A stretch of 39,626 nucleotides of DNA from Minisyncoccota bacterium (GCA_023143145.1 JAGLID010000045.1:1-39626), one strand, 5' to 3'; numbered from the stretch's first letter, positions 19,647-29,366 are shown. Notes: a model not told the origin generated them from the sequence alone. Made by a program: numbers and translations.

Positions 19647-20201
19647 TTATATTTTAAACATTTTTTTAAAATATGCCCAGTGCCAGAAAGTATGAAATAT
19701 TGAAATTACAAACATCGCGATGCCGATTTCAACATGCCAAAATAAAGTGTTAAATGGCAAAGAAATTGTTATACCAAAATTAATTTCTATAATCAATAAA
19801 ATCCCCAACAAACCGGAAATTAAAAAAGTAATTAGCAGTAAAAAATTCCAGATCTTTCTGTGATTGATAATACTGATAATTTTTTTCTTAGATAAAATAT
19901 GAGTAATAAAATATATCAAAATTAAAAACAACGAAATTGGTATGAGATGATAATTTGTTTCAGATTGCTTATTATTTATTATTAAATCTTTATCTTCTAT
20001 TTGAGTATTTATTATTTCAGTATTCCTGTCTTCTGGTGCGGGCTGGGAATGGTCGCATATTTCATCGCCGTCTGTATCAATATATCTATTGCAATCTCCA
20101 GGATAAGGAGAATTAACCTCGCCATAAGGACAATTATCCCAAGCCAAAACCGTTGTTGGAATTGAAATTATCAAAAGTAAAGCAAAAATTATTTTTTTCA
20201 T
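19647..20201 (-). CDS. Exported/membrane protein: [32 protein letters not shown] domain plus DUF4405/cytochrome b561-like His-rich TM domain
   Basis: Signal peptide, four predicted TMs, [30 protein letters not shown]; start overlaps upstream stop by 4 nt. Confidence 0.7.
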   Translation of the reverse strand: MKKIIFALLLIISIPTTVLAWDNCPYGEVNSPYPGDCNRYIDTDGDEICDHSQPAPEDRNTEIINTQIEDKDLIINNKQSETNYHLIPISLFLILIYFITHILSKKKIISIINHRKIWNFLLLITFLISGLLGILLIIEINFGITISLPFNTLFWHVEIGIAMFVISIFHTFWHWAYFKKMFKI

Positions 20202-20617
20202 ATTGCATTTTGATTTTTTGTTTCTTCCGCGAGATCTTTAATTATCGCTGGAGAAAATTTATATTCCGCGTCTCTTATTTCTTCCAAAATTGTCTCAACA
20301 GTGTAATTCCCCTGCAAATCAAATTCAGCTATAATTTCTAACAAAAGAACATCCGCATTAATTTCCCAAAGATCAGCCACTTTTTGCACAGTCAAAGCTT
20401 TCATCGCGCTTCCTTCAATTTCCATAAAATGATCATGCTCATGTTCTTCGTCGTCTTCATGTTCTTCATGCTTTTCGTTCTCAGAAATAATCTCTTTTGC
20501 CGTATCCTCTTCAGATATATTTTTCTGCGTTGCCAGTTCTATCGTTGAACACTCAATAGTATATCCCACAATTACGCCTAAAACAATAGCAATTATTATT
20601 AAAATTATTTTTTTCAT
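20198..20617 (-). CDS. Membrane-anchored His/acid-rich protein, possible metal binding
   Basis: N-terminal TM then [19 protein letters not shown] and [28 protein letters not shown] helical domain. Confidence 0.7.
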   Translation of the reverse strand: MKKIILIIIAIVLGVIVGYTIECSTIELATQKNISEEDTAKEIISENEKHEEHEDDEEHEHDHFMEIEGSAMKALTVQKVADLWEINADVLLLEIIAEFDLQGNYTVETILEEIRDAEYKFSPAIIKDLAEETKNQNAI

Positions 20618-20692
20618 ATAATATTTATATATTTTTTATACTGTAACCAAATAAAGAAGAGGTGCCTCTCCTTTTTCGGCTTTAGCTAATTA

Positions 20693-20923
20693 TTACAAAT
20701 TATCGCAACTACCATCACTATTAGCATTAATAAATTCCCCGCCTTTATTTTGTCCCTTGTTTTCAGCGCTCATTTTTCCACTTCGTTCTCCGTCAACGTT
20801 GTTCTGTCCTTTATATTTAGCTCCAACTTTTTCGCCATTACTAGTTCTCAGACCAAGTTCTTTTCTAATTGCGTCCGCACTGACAACATCTCTTGCTTGA
20901 CCTAAATTGTAAATAAATATCAT
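20693..20923 (-). pseudogene. Possible N-terminally truncated ORF ending in a DGxCDN-type motif
   Basis: ...RKELGLRTSNGEKVGAKYKGQNNVDGERSGKMSAENKGQNKGGEFINANSDGSCDNL; no signal peptide or SD seen. Confidence 0.35.
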
Positions 20924-21137
20924 TTCATAATTTCGCCAAAATGTGTGCCAGATGTGCTTTTAAAAAGATGAGGAGTAGAATACTATGCTGAAGCTTTTTT
21001 AAAACGCAGATAACGCACAAACCAGATGAAATTTGAAAGGTTATTTATCTACAACGACTTAGTGCTTATATATATTATTACAAATGAAATTCAAATTTAT
21101 TTCATTATTTATTTTTCCACTTCGAAAAATAGCAAAA

Positions 21138-21231
21138 AACCCGCTTAATTAAAGCAAGTTCTATTTATTGCAAGGATTGGTTTGCAATCTAGCAGGAATG
21201 AGTCTGTAACTCGTTTCTTGTCAGGAACTTG
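21138..21231 (-). ncRNA. Candidate structured RNA with terminator
   Basis: P1 CAAGTTC/GAACTTG (21225-21231 / 21155-21161), inner perfect ATTGCAA/TTGCAAT hairpin, terminator ACTTGCTTTAATTAAGCGGGTTTTTT overlapping P1. Confidence 0.35.
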
Positions 21232-21242
21232 TTTTGTAATTT

Positions 21243-21764
21243 TTATAAAATTCTATAAATACAACGAGTTCTTCCAACATACCAAACTTCTTTGAAATAA
21301 TTTTTACAGGAACTCCAGCCAATATCTTTAGTCGCATCTATTGGAAAATCTCCCATTTGATCATCAAAAAGTAAAAAAATATTATTCATTTCTTTCTCAT
21401 CTTTTCCTTGTTTTTTATACTTTTCTATTTTTGCATTAAGGGCTTTTAAGACCGGTCTCATATCATGTCGGTCTCGTATACTAAATGGTATAGATTCATT
21501 CCGTGTATTAAGTGGTGTAGATTCATAATATTTTTTCGATATTTGAGTTTGAAAACATCCGGTTTTTATATAATCTGCAACCGTAACTTGAATTTTTAGT
21601 TTCTTTCCATTTTTAAAATTAACAAAAACATCAACTACATCTTGTATTTCATTTGGTTTGATTTTAGCATCTTTTTCTCTTTCATTATTTTCCTGACAAT
21701 AATATGACAAAAAACGCTTTACGCAATTTTTTTCTTCTTTCTCTTGGATTTCGCTTCCCTTCAT
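21243..21764 (-). CDS. Hypothetical protein, possibly PD-(D/E)XK-like fold
   Basis: DVVDVFVNFKNGKKLKIQVTVAD plus C-terminal NNIFLLFDDQMGDF strand; assignment by motif shape only. Confidence 0.6.
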   Translation of the reverse strand: MKGSEIQEKEEKNCVKRFLSYYCQENNEREKDAKIKPNEIQDVVDVFVNFKNGKKLKIQVTVADYIKTGCFQTQISKKYYESTPLNTRNESIPFSIRDRHDMRPVLKALNAKIEKYKKQGKDEKEMNNIFLLFDDQMGDFPIDATKDIGWSSCKNYFKEVWYVGRTRCIYRIL

Positions 21765-21788
21765 AAATTTTTCTTATTTTTTTATTCA

Positions 21789-22985
21789 CTATTCCAATAT
21801 TATACCTGTTATATAAGATTCCCGATCAAAACTATTTATTTCATAGATAGAATCTGCATCAAAACCTAATTTTTTCAAAACGCTATTATTTTTTATCAGT
21901 CGTTTTTGCCCAAAATCTCCCTGCGGATATAATCTGTAGATTTTATCATCACCCACGGCACGAACTAATTCAGATGTTTTAAAAGAATTAAGTGTTGATT
22001 GACCTACATTCATCACATCTTCCCATTTTAAATGACCGTAGTTATTGAAAATAGAAGGATTTAGAATTAGTCGTTTGAATTTTTTTGAACCGACATATTT
22101 AACAATGTAAATATCATTATTATTTGCTGTTTTAATTAGAGCTCCTTCGGAAATTTCAATGATTATAGGGATGGCACTTTTAACATTAGAACTTGATTTT
22201 ACTACATCGGGATACCTTTCCTTAGTAATTTGAGCGAATGTCTTCTTGCGATTAGCAGGATCAAGTGTAAGAGATTTAATAACACTATAATCAGCAATCT
22301 CTTTATATTCAGGCATTTCATCTAGTGTTCTATAAAATTCTTTGCTGAACAAAATATTGATTCTGATCATTTTTTCAATAGATGCTTCTGTGCACACTTC
22401 TTTATCTATATCAAATTTACTACCAATTCCTCTTTTTTCTTCGCAATATTCATTCATTTTTATTTGAACATAAACATCTTGTCCGACATCTAATAAAAGT
22501 TTATCATCTTCACTTAGACTAGATTCAAATCTGTCTTTAATAATTTTATCTAGACATGATTGGTAATTTTCTTCAGCTATTTCAGAAAGATTGATACCAG
22601 ATCTGCAAGAGTCCAGCTCAATCTGATTGAGTGTTGAGCAATCATCACTGATTAAATTTCCCATACTTTTTCTAAAACTACAATTAGCTCTTATTTCATT
22701 TACATAATCTAATTTTCTCTGATAGTCTGATTCTTCTCTACAAATTAAAGGCAAGTCATCAACCAAAAAAGATGAACAAGAATTAAATTTACACTCTTCC
22801 GCATCTGTAAAATTAACCGAACTATTAACCCAGCCGTCATTACAAACAACTTTCCCATAAGAAGAAATGCTATTACAATTAACTCCGCCATAATAAGAAC
22901 AAGCGCCACTGGTTGCGTCAGCGGAAAGTGGAATTATAAATAACAAAGAAAATGCAAAGAAAATAAATTTATTTAGATATTTCAT
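21789..22985 (-). CDS. Secreted Cys-rich protein, unknown
   Basis: Signal peptide; SGACSYYGGVNCNSISSYGKVVCNDGW motif; C-terminal repeat-like VRAVGDDKIYRLYPQGDFGQKRLIK. Confidence 0.75.
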   Translation of the reverse strand: MKYLNKFIFFAFSLLFIIPLSADATSGACSYYGGVNCNSISSYGKVVCNDGWVNSSVNFTDAEECKFNSCSSFLVDDLPLICREESDYQRKLDYVNEIRANCSFRKSMGNLISDDCSTLNQIELDSCRSGINLSEIAEENYQSCLDKIIKDRFESSLSEDDKLLLDVGQDVYVQIKMNEYCEEKRGIGSKFDIDKEVCTEASIEKMIRINILFSKEFYRTLDEMPEYKEIADYSVIKSLTLDPANRKKTFAQITKERYPDVVKSSSNVKSAIPIIIEISEGALIKTANNNDIYIVKYVGSKKFKRLILNPSIFNNYGHLKWEDVMNVGQSTLNSFKTSELVRAVGDDKIYRLYPQGDFGQKRLIKNNSVLKKLGFDADSIYEINSFDRESYITGIILE

Positions 22986-23023
22986 ATTTTTAATCCTAAT
23001 AATAAATAAAAACTTTACAAAAA

Positions 23024-23082
23024 AGGTCTCCCGTCGGTGATAAATCTTTCAAATTACCCAATACCCTTTCGTGCAAAGACCT
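23024..23082 (-). ncRNA. Candidate structured leader RNA upstream of the 21789-22985 gene
   Basis: Minus strand AGGTCTTTGCACGAAAGGGTATTGGGTAATTTGAAAGATTTATCACCGACGGGAGACCT followed by a T-run. Confidence 0.35.
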
Positions 23083-23226
23083 AGAGTATAAGTACTAATC
23101 AAAAGACTGCTTTTATATTCTAGTATTTTGACCATACTCCGAACAAAAAATTCTGAGGTCAGATTGCTAGATTGTCATTCATTTTCTACTAAAAGAATAT
23201 CATATCAAATAAAGAAGTCAGCGACA

Positions 23227-23253
23227 AAAACACAGCTAAATTTGCTGTGTTTT
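23227..23253. terminator. Hairpin terminator after tRNA-Lys
   Basis: AAAACACAGC-TAAATTT-GCTGTGTTTT, perfect 10-bp stem. Confidence 0.8.
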
Positions 23254-23259
23254 AATTTG

Positions 23260-23332
23260 TGGGGCGTACAGGACTCGAACCTGTGACCATCAGCTTAAAA
23301 GGCTGTTGCTCTACCAACTGAGCTAACACCCC
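23260..23332 (-). tRNA. tRNA-Lys (anticodon TTT), CCA not encoded
   Basis: GGGGTGTTAGCTCAGTTGGTAGAGCAACAGCCTTTTAAGCTGATGGTCACAGGTTCGAGTCCTGTACGCCCCA folds as a cloverleaf. Confidence 0.97.
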
Positions 23333-23415
23333 CCACTCAAATTTTCATCTTACTTAATACCTATCCTTTATATCACACTTTTTATTCCGAGGCAATACCT
23401 GAAATTAAAAATCTA

Positions 23416-23457
23416 TAAACAACCAACCAGAGCTTCTTAAAAAGCTCTGGTGTTGTT
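23416..23457 (-). terminator. Hairpin terminator after SPFH gene
   Basis: CCAGAGCTT-CTTAAA-AAGCTCTGG with flanking ACAAC/GTTGT pairing. Confidence 0.75.
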
Positions 23458-23474
23458 TGTATAATTTATACTCA

Positions 23475-24224
23475 TTAATTTACTTTGTGCTCAAAAGCTC
23501 TCAAAATTTCAAGAGGTACTGCAAAAATAACTGTATTTGACTGATCCGAACTGAGGTCATTCAAGGATTGCAAAGTTCGAAGGTGAAGTGCGCCTGGAGC
23601 TGAAGCTAAAATTCCCGCTGCCTTTGCCATATTATCAGCTGAAACTACTTCTCCCTCAGCTTTGATAATTACTGCTCTTTTTTCTCTTTCTGCTTCAGCT
23701 TGTTTGGCAATAGTTCTTTTCATATTTTCAGGAAGTTCAATGTGTTTCAAATCAACTGAAACAATCTTAATTCCCCACGGATCAGTAGCCTTGTCCACAA
23801 TTTCCTGAATACGAAGTGAAATATCATCTCTGTTAGAAAGTAATTCATCGAGACTAACTTCTCCAACTACATCCCTCATCGTCGTTTGAGCAAGTTGTGA
23901 AACTGCATAGTCGAAATATTCAACCTTCAAAATAGCAGACTCTGCATTTGCTACTTTGTAATATAAAACTGCATTAACATTCAAAGAAACATTGTCTTTT
24001 GTAATAGCATCTTGATCAGGAACATCCACTGCCTTAACCCTAATATCAACTTTTTGATAAGATTGAAAAACAGGAATCACAATTCTCCATCCTGGATCCA
24101 TTGTTCCAATATATTTTCCTATTTGAAATTTGATACCTCTTTCGTATTCATTGATTTGTTTAATACTAATTGCAAGAATAAACACAACCGCCATTATTGC
24201 ATAAAATAAGATTAGTCCAATCAT
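23475..24224 (-). CDS. SPFH/stomatin-like (slipin) membrane protein
   Basis: KQINEYERGIKFQIGKYIGTMDPGWRIVIPVFQSYQKVDIRVKAVDVPDQDAITKDNVSLNVNAVLYYKV. Confidence 0.96.
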   Translation of the reverse strand: MIGLILFYAIMAVVFILAISIKQINEYERGIKFQIGKYIGTMDPGWRIVIPVFQSYQKVDIRVKAVDVPDQDAITKDNVSLNVNAVLYYKVANAESAILKVEYFDYAVSQLAQTTMRDVVGEVSLDELLSNRDDISLRIQEIVDKATDPWGIKIVSVDLKHIELPENMKRTIAKQAEAEREKRAVIIKAEGEVVSADNMAKAAGILASAPGALHLRTLQSLNDLSSDQSNTVIFAVPLEILRAFEHKVN

Positions 24225-24299
24225 AATTTTTGAATTAAAAATGAATTAAAAATGAATTCGACCTTTATTTATTGTTAAATTATTTATAATAATATTACT

Positions 24300-25862
24300 C
24301 TACACCCCCAAAAAAGCATCCATATTCAGCTTCGCATCTCCCGGAATAAGTGGATCATATCCTCCATCAATCTCATCTCCATCAGTGAATCCATCTCCAT
24401 CAGTATCAGGATTATTTATATCAGTTTTGAACATCAACTCCATATCATCGGTCAAACCATCACCATCAGAATCCACTGAACTCGACAAACTACTACTCAT
24501 AGCGCTTTTCATTAAAACCATTAGTAAATTTTCATAATCTTTCGGCTTCTCTATATTAAGCGGTTGATTAAATTCAGACATATTTAATTCAATATTTATA
24601 CTAAAAGAAAATGTGTCTTCGCGAGAATTTACAGAATTATTACTAGAAAGACCCTCAATTTCATCTATCCTTCTTTCCAGATTTTTTAGAGAATCCTCGT
24701 TCATTTCTAAATGAATCTTTACTTTATAAATAAAATTATCATCCTTGCCTATCCACATCTCAATTTTTACTTCATTCGAAAAATCTTTTATTATCTCCCT
24801 ATATTCAGGATTTTCTTCAAATTTATCAATCGCCTCGTCAAAGTCATTCATTAAACCCATAGAAGAAATTTCTCCCTGTTCTTGCATCAACAAGCCCTCT
24901 CTAATAAGTTCAATGTACAAATCGATCAGAGCGTTACTGTCCGCTTCAACACTATAATGGTAGACATCAACATTTCCTAATTTTTCATCCCCTAGATCAC
25001 TTTTAAAATTGAAAAGGTCATACTTTTCATAAATACCCTTGATGTCCAATTTATTTTCTTTCGAACTGTCTATGACATCAAATATCTCTGAGCTCAGAAT
25101 GCCCATATCTTTCAAATCCTTCATTCTTAATTCATACCACTTATTCTTATAAGAATCCAATTGAACCTCTGGGATTGACTCCAATAATTCAGAATCTAAA
25201 TTCTTCAGGTTCATATATATTTCGGCTTCTTCGCCTTTGCCAAAACTCATTACACCTAAATCCAAAAAGAATGAAGTTCTTTCTTGATCAATATCAACTT
25301 CACTATCTATGCCAAAATCATAAGATGCTTTTGGAATGTTTACATCACTTCCATCTTCACTTCCACTAACACTCACTTTGATTGAATTCTCTGAGATCTC
25401 ACCTTTAAAATTCACATCAAATCTCCCATCGAAGTTATACGAGCTAACACCACTCATCGCTTCAAGAGAAGACTTTATAATTTGTTGAGAATGGCTTATA
25501 TCTTCTTTTTTAAAAACATCTTCTTTTTTATTAAAAAAGAAATAATACGCGGCAAATCCAGATGCTGCTATTAAAAAAATAAAACCCATAATAAATAATC
25601 CTAGGTCTTTTTTCTTTTTTTTGACAGAAGGAAAAGTACTCTCTATCTTATTTGAAAATGTTTTTTTCTCAATACCATCTAACTCTGCGTTAATATTGTT
25701 TGAAATATTTTTAGCTATATTGTTTTCAATTCCCTCTTCAGTATTTTTAATATTATTAACAGGACCTTCACTATTTGTATCGTCTGAAGCAATTACTTCT
25801 AATCCTTCAGGATTCGTATTTGTTTCTTCTTTATTTTTGATTTTCTCATTTTCGTTTTCCAT
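24300..25862 (-). CDS. Single-pass anchored extracellular protein with C-terminal thrombospondin type 3-like Ca-binding repeats
   Basis: VDSDGDGLTDDMELMFKTDINNPDTDGDGFTDGDEIDGGYDPL; TM near residue ~115; start MENENEK preferred. Confidence 0.85.
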   Translation of the reverse strand: MENENEKIKNKEETNTNPEGLEVIASDDTNSEGPVNNIKNTEEGIENNIAKNISNNINAELDGIEKKTFSNKIESTFPSVKKKKKDLGLFIMGFIFLIAASGFAAYYFFFNKKEDVFKKEDISHSQQIIKSSLEAMSGVSSYNFDGRFDVNFKGEISENSIKVSVSGSEDGSDVNIPKASYDFGIDSEVDIDQERTSFFLDLGVMSFGKGEEAEIYMNLKNLDSELLESIPEVQLDSYKNKWYELRMKDLKDMGILSSEIFDVIDSSKENKLDIKGIYEKYDLFNFKSDLGDEKLGNVDVYHYSVEADSNALIDLYIELIREGLLMQEQGEISSMGLMNDFDEAIDKFEENPEYREIIKDFSNEVKIEMWIGKDDNFIYKVKIHLEMNEDSLKNLERRIDEIEGLSSNNSVNSREDTFSFSINIELNMSEFNQPLNIEKPKDYENLLMVLMKSAMSSSLSSSVDSDGDGLTDDMELMFKTDINNPDTDGDGFTDGDEIDGGYDPLIPGDAKLNMDAFLGV

Positions 25863-26048
25863 TTTTTTAAAATTAACATTTTTTATTATTAAAACAAAAG
25901 AATATTCATAGTTTAATGATAAAGGCCACACCGCTAGAGATTAACCAGACTCAGCTAAAACAGATAAATATGTTATAAACAACCAAATTATCTGCTACTT
26001 TGCATAATTACAACCATTGTCAATATTATACCACAAAAAAGGAAATCC

Positions 26049-27176
26049 TCAAATTCCTTCTTCTTTCAATTTTTCAAATAATTTTTTTTGACTCTTAGAA
26101 AGTCTTTCTGGTATCACAACCCGAACAACAATGAACATATCTCCCTTTCCTCTTCCTTGAAGATGAGTAATTCCTTTTTCGTTTAATTTAATTATCTTTC
26201 CGCTCTGAATGCCTGAAGGAATTTTCAATTTGACCTCATCTTGTAGGGTTGGAATATTCACCTTGTCTCCGAGCACGGCTTGCGAAATAGATATCTGTAA
26301 ATTATATATAATGTCATCGCCTTTTCTTTCGAAGAAAGAATGCTGTTTTACACGCACTGTAATATATAAATCACCAGCAACTGAATTTCTTTTTCCAGGA
26401 CGAAAACCGACTTCACCTTGACCCGACAAACGAATTGTCTGTCCGTCAGCAATTCCTGCGGGAATTTTAACTTTGATAGTTTTATTTTGCTTCGTCTTTC
26501 CATCGCCTCCACAAACCGAACATTTTTTATCAAATGTTTCTCCTAAACCCTTACAATCTGGACATATTTCATTCTGAGCAAAAGTTCCCAGAATGGTTCG
26601 TCTTTGTTTCGTCACTTGACCACTTCCGCTACAGGTTTTACAAGACTCAACTTTACTGCCCTTTTCTGCTCCGCTTCCATCGCAAGATGAACATAAAATT
26701 GAAATATATATATTTATATCTTTTTCAGTTTCGACTACCGCCTCTTCAAGAGTAATTTCAATATCAACAGATATATCATTTCCCTTTCCTTGATTCTGGC
26801 TTTGATCTCTTCCCTTACCTCCAAAAATATCGCCAAAAATATCGCCAAATCCTCCACCATCTCCACCATCTCCACCAAATTCAAAATTAAATCCATTCTG
26901 ACCACCTCCTTGAAAACCAGAAAAATCAAAACCTCCAAATCCTTGCCCTCCACCTGCCCCAGCCTGATCAAATCCTGAACCAAATTGATCATATTGACCT
27001 CTTTTTTGTTTATCAGAAAGCACTTGATAGGCTTCATTTATTTCCTTAAACTTCACCTCATCTCCTCCTTTTTTATCTGGATGATGTTTGTGAGCCGCCT
27101 TTCGAAAAGCCTTCTTGATTTCATCATCACTTGCATCTTTGGAAACTCCTAAAAGTTTATAATAATCTTTTGCCAT
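26049..27176 (-). CDS. dnaJ: Chaperone protein DnaJ
   Basis: J domain HHPDKKGGD, Gly/Phe-rich region, four CxxCxGxG-type zinc repeats. Confidence 0.97.
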   Translation of the reverse strand: MAKDYYKLLGVSKDASDDEIKKAFRKAAHKHHPDKKGGDEVKFKEINEAYQVLSDKQKRGQYDQFGSGFDQAGAGGGQGFGGFDFSGFQGGGQNGFNFEFGGDGGDGGGFGDIFGDIFGGKGRDQSQNQGKGNDISVDIEITLEEAVVETEKDINIYISILCSSCDGSGAEKGSKVESCKTCSGSGQVTKQRRTILGTFAQNEICPDCKGLGETFDKKCSVCGGDGKTKQNKTIKVKIPAGIADGQTIRLSGQGEVGFRPGKRNSVAGDLYITVRVKQHSFFERKGDDIIYNLQISISQAVLGDKVNIPTLQDEVKLKIPSGIQSGKIIKLNEKGITHLQGRGKGDMFIVVRVVIPERLSKSQKKLFEKLKEEGI

Positions 27177-27263
27177 ATATATTTATATTTTTATAATTTA
27201 ATCAATTTACTGAGTTATTTTAGCATCATATCAGTAATTTATCAAGATATATACTTTCTTGAA

Positions 27264-29225
27264 TCAAAACCTCTTCTCCAGCTTCCTTAATTCCAATATC
27301 TCATCTCGCAACATTGCCGCTTGTTCAAACTTCAAATCTTGAGAAAATTTTCTCATTTCCCTTTCCTTCATCTTAATTATTTTTGGAATATTTTCAAAAC
27401 TTTCAATCTTCAAATATTCCTCAGAGACTTTTGACTCAATTTCGTGATTAATAATGCTTTTAATTTTCTTTTGAATCGTGGCTGGTGTAATATTATGAAT
27501 TTTATTATAGGCAACTTGCTTTTTCCTTCTGCGATTCGTTTCATCAATCGCCCTCTTCATAGAACCTGTCATATTGTCGGCATACATAATTACTTTTCCG
27601 GAAACATTTCTAGCTGCCCTACCAATCGTCTGGATAAGTGATGTTTCACTTCGCAAAAATCCCTCCTTATCCGCATCAAGAATTCCAACCAACGTCACCT
27701 CAGGCAAATCCAATCCTTCTCTGAGCAGATTCACTCCCACCAAACAATCAAATTTACCCCTACGCAAATCTTCCAGAATTCTAATGCGATCAAGAGTATC
27801 AACTTCGCTATGTAAATAATTTGATTTAATTCCCATGTCCCGCAAATATTCATCCAAGTCTTCCGCCATCTTTTTGGTCAAAGTCGTCACCAAAATTCTT
27901 TCTTTTTTCTTGGCACGAATTTCAATTTCCTTTGACAAATCATCCACTTGATTTTCAATAGGTCGAACATTAATTTCTGAATCAACAAGTCCAGTTGGAC
28001 GAATAATTTGCTCTACAATTTGCGATGATATTTCTTTTTCATAATCTGCTGGTGTGGCTGAGATATAAATAACATTATTTACCCTCTCTTCAAACTCATC
28101 AAACCTCAAAGGACGATTATCAAAAGCCGATGGCAAACGAAAACCGTGATCTACTAAATTAGTTTTCCGCGCCTTATCGCCCGCATGCATCGCTCTGATT
28201 TGCGGAATTGTGACATGAGATTCATCAATAACCACAAGATAGTCTTTTGGGAAATAATCCATCAAAGTATATGGAGGATCTCCCTTTTTTCTGCCAGTAA
28301 GATATCTTGAATAATTTTCAATACCATTGCAATATCCAACCTCTCGAATCATCTCCAAATCATATTTTGTTCTTCTTTTCAATCGATCAGCTTCCAATAA
28401 TTTTCCTTCTTTTTGAAAAACCTTCAATTTCTCTTTCAATTCCTTTTCAATTCTCCCTAATGATTTCTCCAACAGACCATCTTCCACAATAAAATGTTTA
28501 GCTGGAAAAAACATAAAATCAGAATGCTCTTTGATTTTTTTTCGCGTCAATCCGTCGAATTCTGTAATCCTTTTTACTGTCTCGCCACTCAATTCAATTC
28601 TGATTATATTTTCAATTCCGGGAGGAATAATTTCAATAACATCACCACGCGCTCGAAATCGTCCTCTTTCCAAAACTTCACTGCGCGAATAATGCATATC
28701 AACAAGTTGACTAATAATTTTTTCGCGATTACTCGATAAGCCTGTGCTAATAAAAAGTACTTCATTCCGATAGGCATCTGGTGAACCCAAACCATAAATA
28801 CAAGACACTGATGCCACCACGATCACATCTTTTCGCGACAAAAGTTCGGCCGTTGCTTTATGCCTCAATTTTTCAATTTCCTTGTTAATCTGAACTTCTT
28901 TTTCGATATAAGTATCTGTCGATGACATATATGCTTCCGGTTGATAATAGTCATAATAGGAAACGAAATATTCAACCGCATTATCAGGAAAGAATTCCCG
29001 AAACTCACTCACTAATTGCGCTGCCAATGTTTTGTTGTGAGCAATCACTAATGTCGGTTTCTGGATTTTCTCAATGACATTAGCAACCGTAAAAGTCTTG
29101 CCACTTCCCGTTACACCTAAAAGTGTCTGATGTTGGCTTCCCTTCTTCAGACCTTGATATAATTTCTCAATCGCCACTGGCTGATCCCCATCTGGCTTGA
29201 ATTTTGCTTGTAATTTGAATTTCAT
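27264..29225 (-). CDS. uvrB: UvrABC system protein B
   Basis: [27 protein letters not shown]-terminal UVR domain. Confidence 0.98.
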   Translation of the reverse strand: MKFKLQAKFKPDGDQPVAIEKLYQGLKKGSQHQTLLGVTGSGKTFTVANVIEKIQKPTLVIAHNKTLAAQLVSEFREFFPDNAVEYFVSYYDYYQPEAYMSSTDTYIEKEVQINKEIEKLRHKATAELLSRKDVIVVASVSCIYGLGSPDAYRNEVLFISTGLSSNREKIISQLVDMHYSRSEVLERGRFRARGDVIEIIPPGIENIIRIELSGETVKRITEFDGLTRKKIKEHSDFMFFPAKHFIVEDGLLEKSLGRIEKELKEKLKVFQKEGKLLEADRLKRRTKYDLEMIREVGYCNGIENYSRYLTGRKKGDPPYTLMDYFPKDYLVVIDESHVTIPQIRAMHAGDKARKTNLVDHGFRLPSAFDNRPLRFDEFEERVNNVIYISATPADYEKEISSQIVEQIIRPTGLVDSEINVRPIENQVDDLSKEIEIRAKKKERILVTTLTKKMAEDLDEYLRDMGIKSNYLHSEVDTLDRIRILEDLRRGKFDCLVGVNLLREGLDLPEVTLVGILDADKEGFLRSETSLIQTIGRAARNVSGKVIMYADNMTGSMKRAIDETNRRRKKQVAYNKIHNITPATIQKKIKSIINHEIESKVSEEYLKIESFENIPKIIKMKEREMRKFSQDLKFEQAAMLRDEILELRKLEKRF

Positions 29226-29366
29226 TTTCTATTTACAATGATTATGTACATAAATAATATAGCACATAATCGTTAAAGTCTAGAATTATTTCAAACTAGA
29301 TATTTGCTAATATTATTTTTTTCGGTTATTATTCTAAAAGTTCATTACAAAAAGGAGATGATATAT

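Noticed and set aside
24228-24256. Tandem GAATTAAAAAT repeats upstream of the SPFH gene
   Set aside because: Only about two copies of an AT-rich unit; ordinary slippage
26735-27037. Minus-strand ORF rich in KEREE/VEMVEDL and plus-strand SxSTISTI ORF at 26790
   Set aside because: Alternative frames of the Gly-rich dnaJ linker
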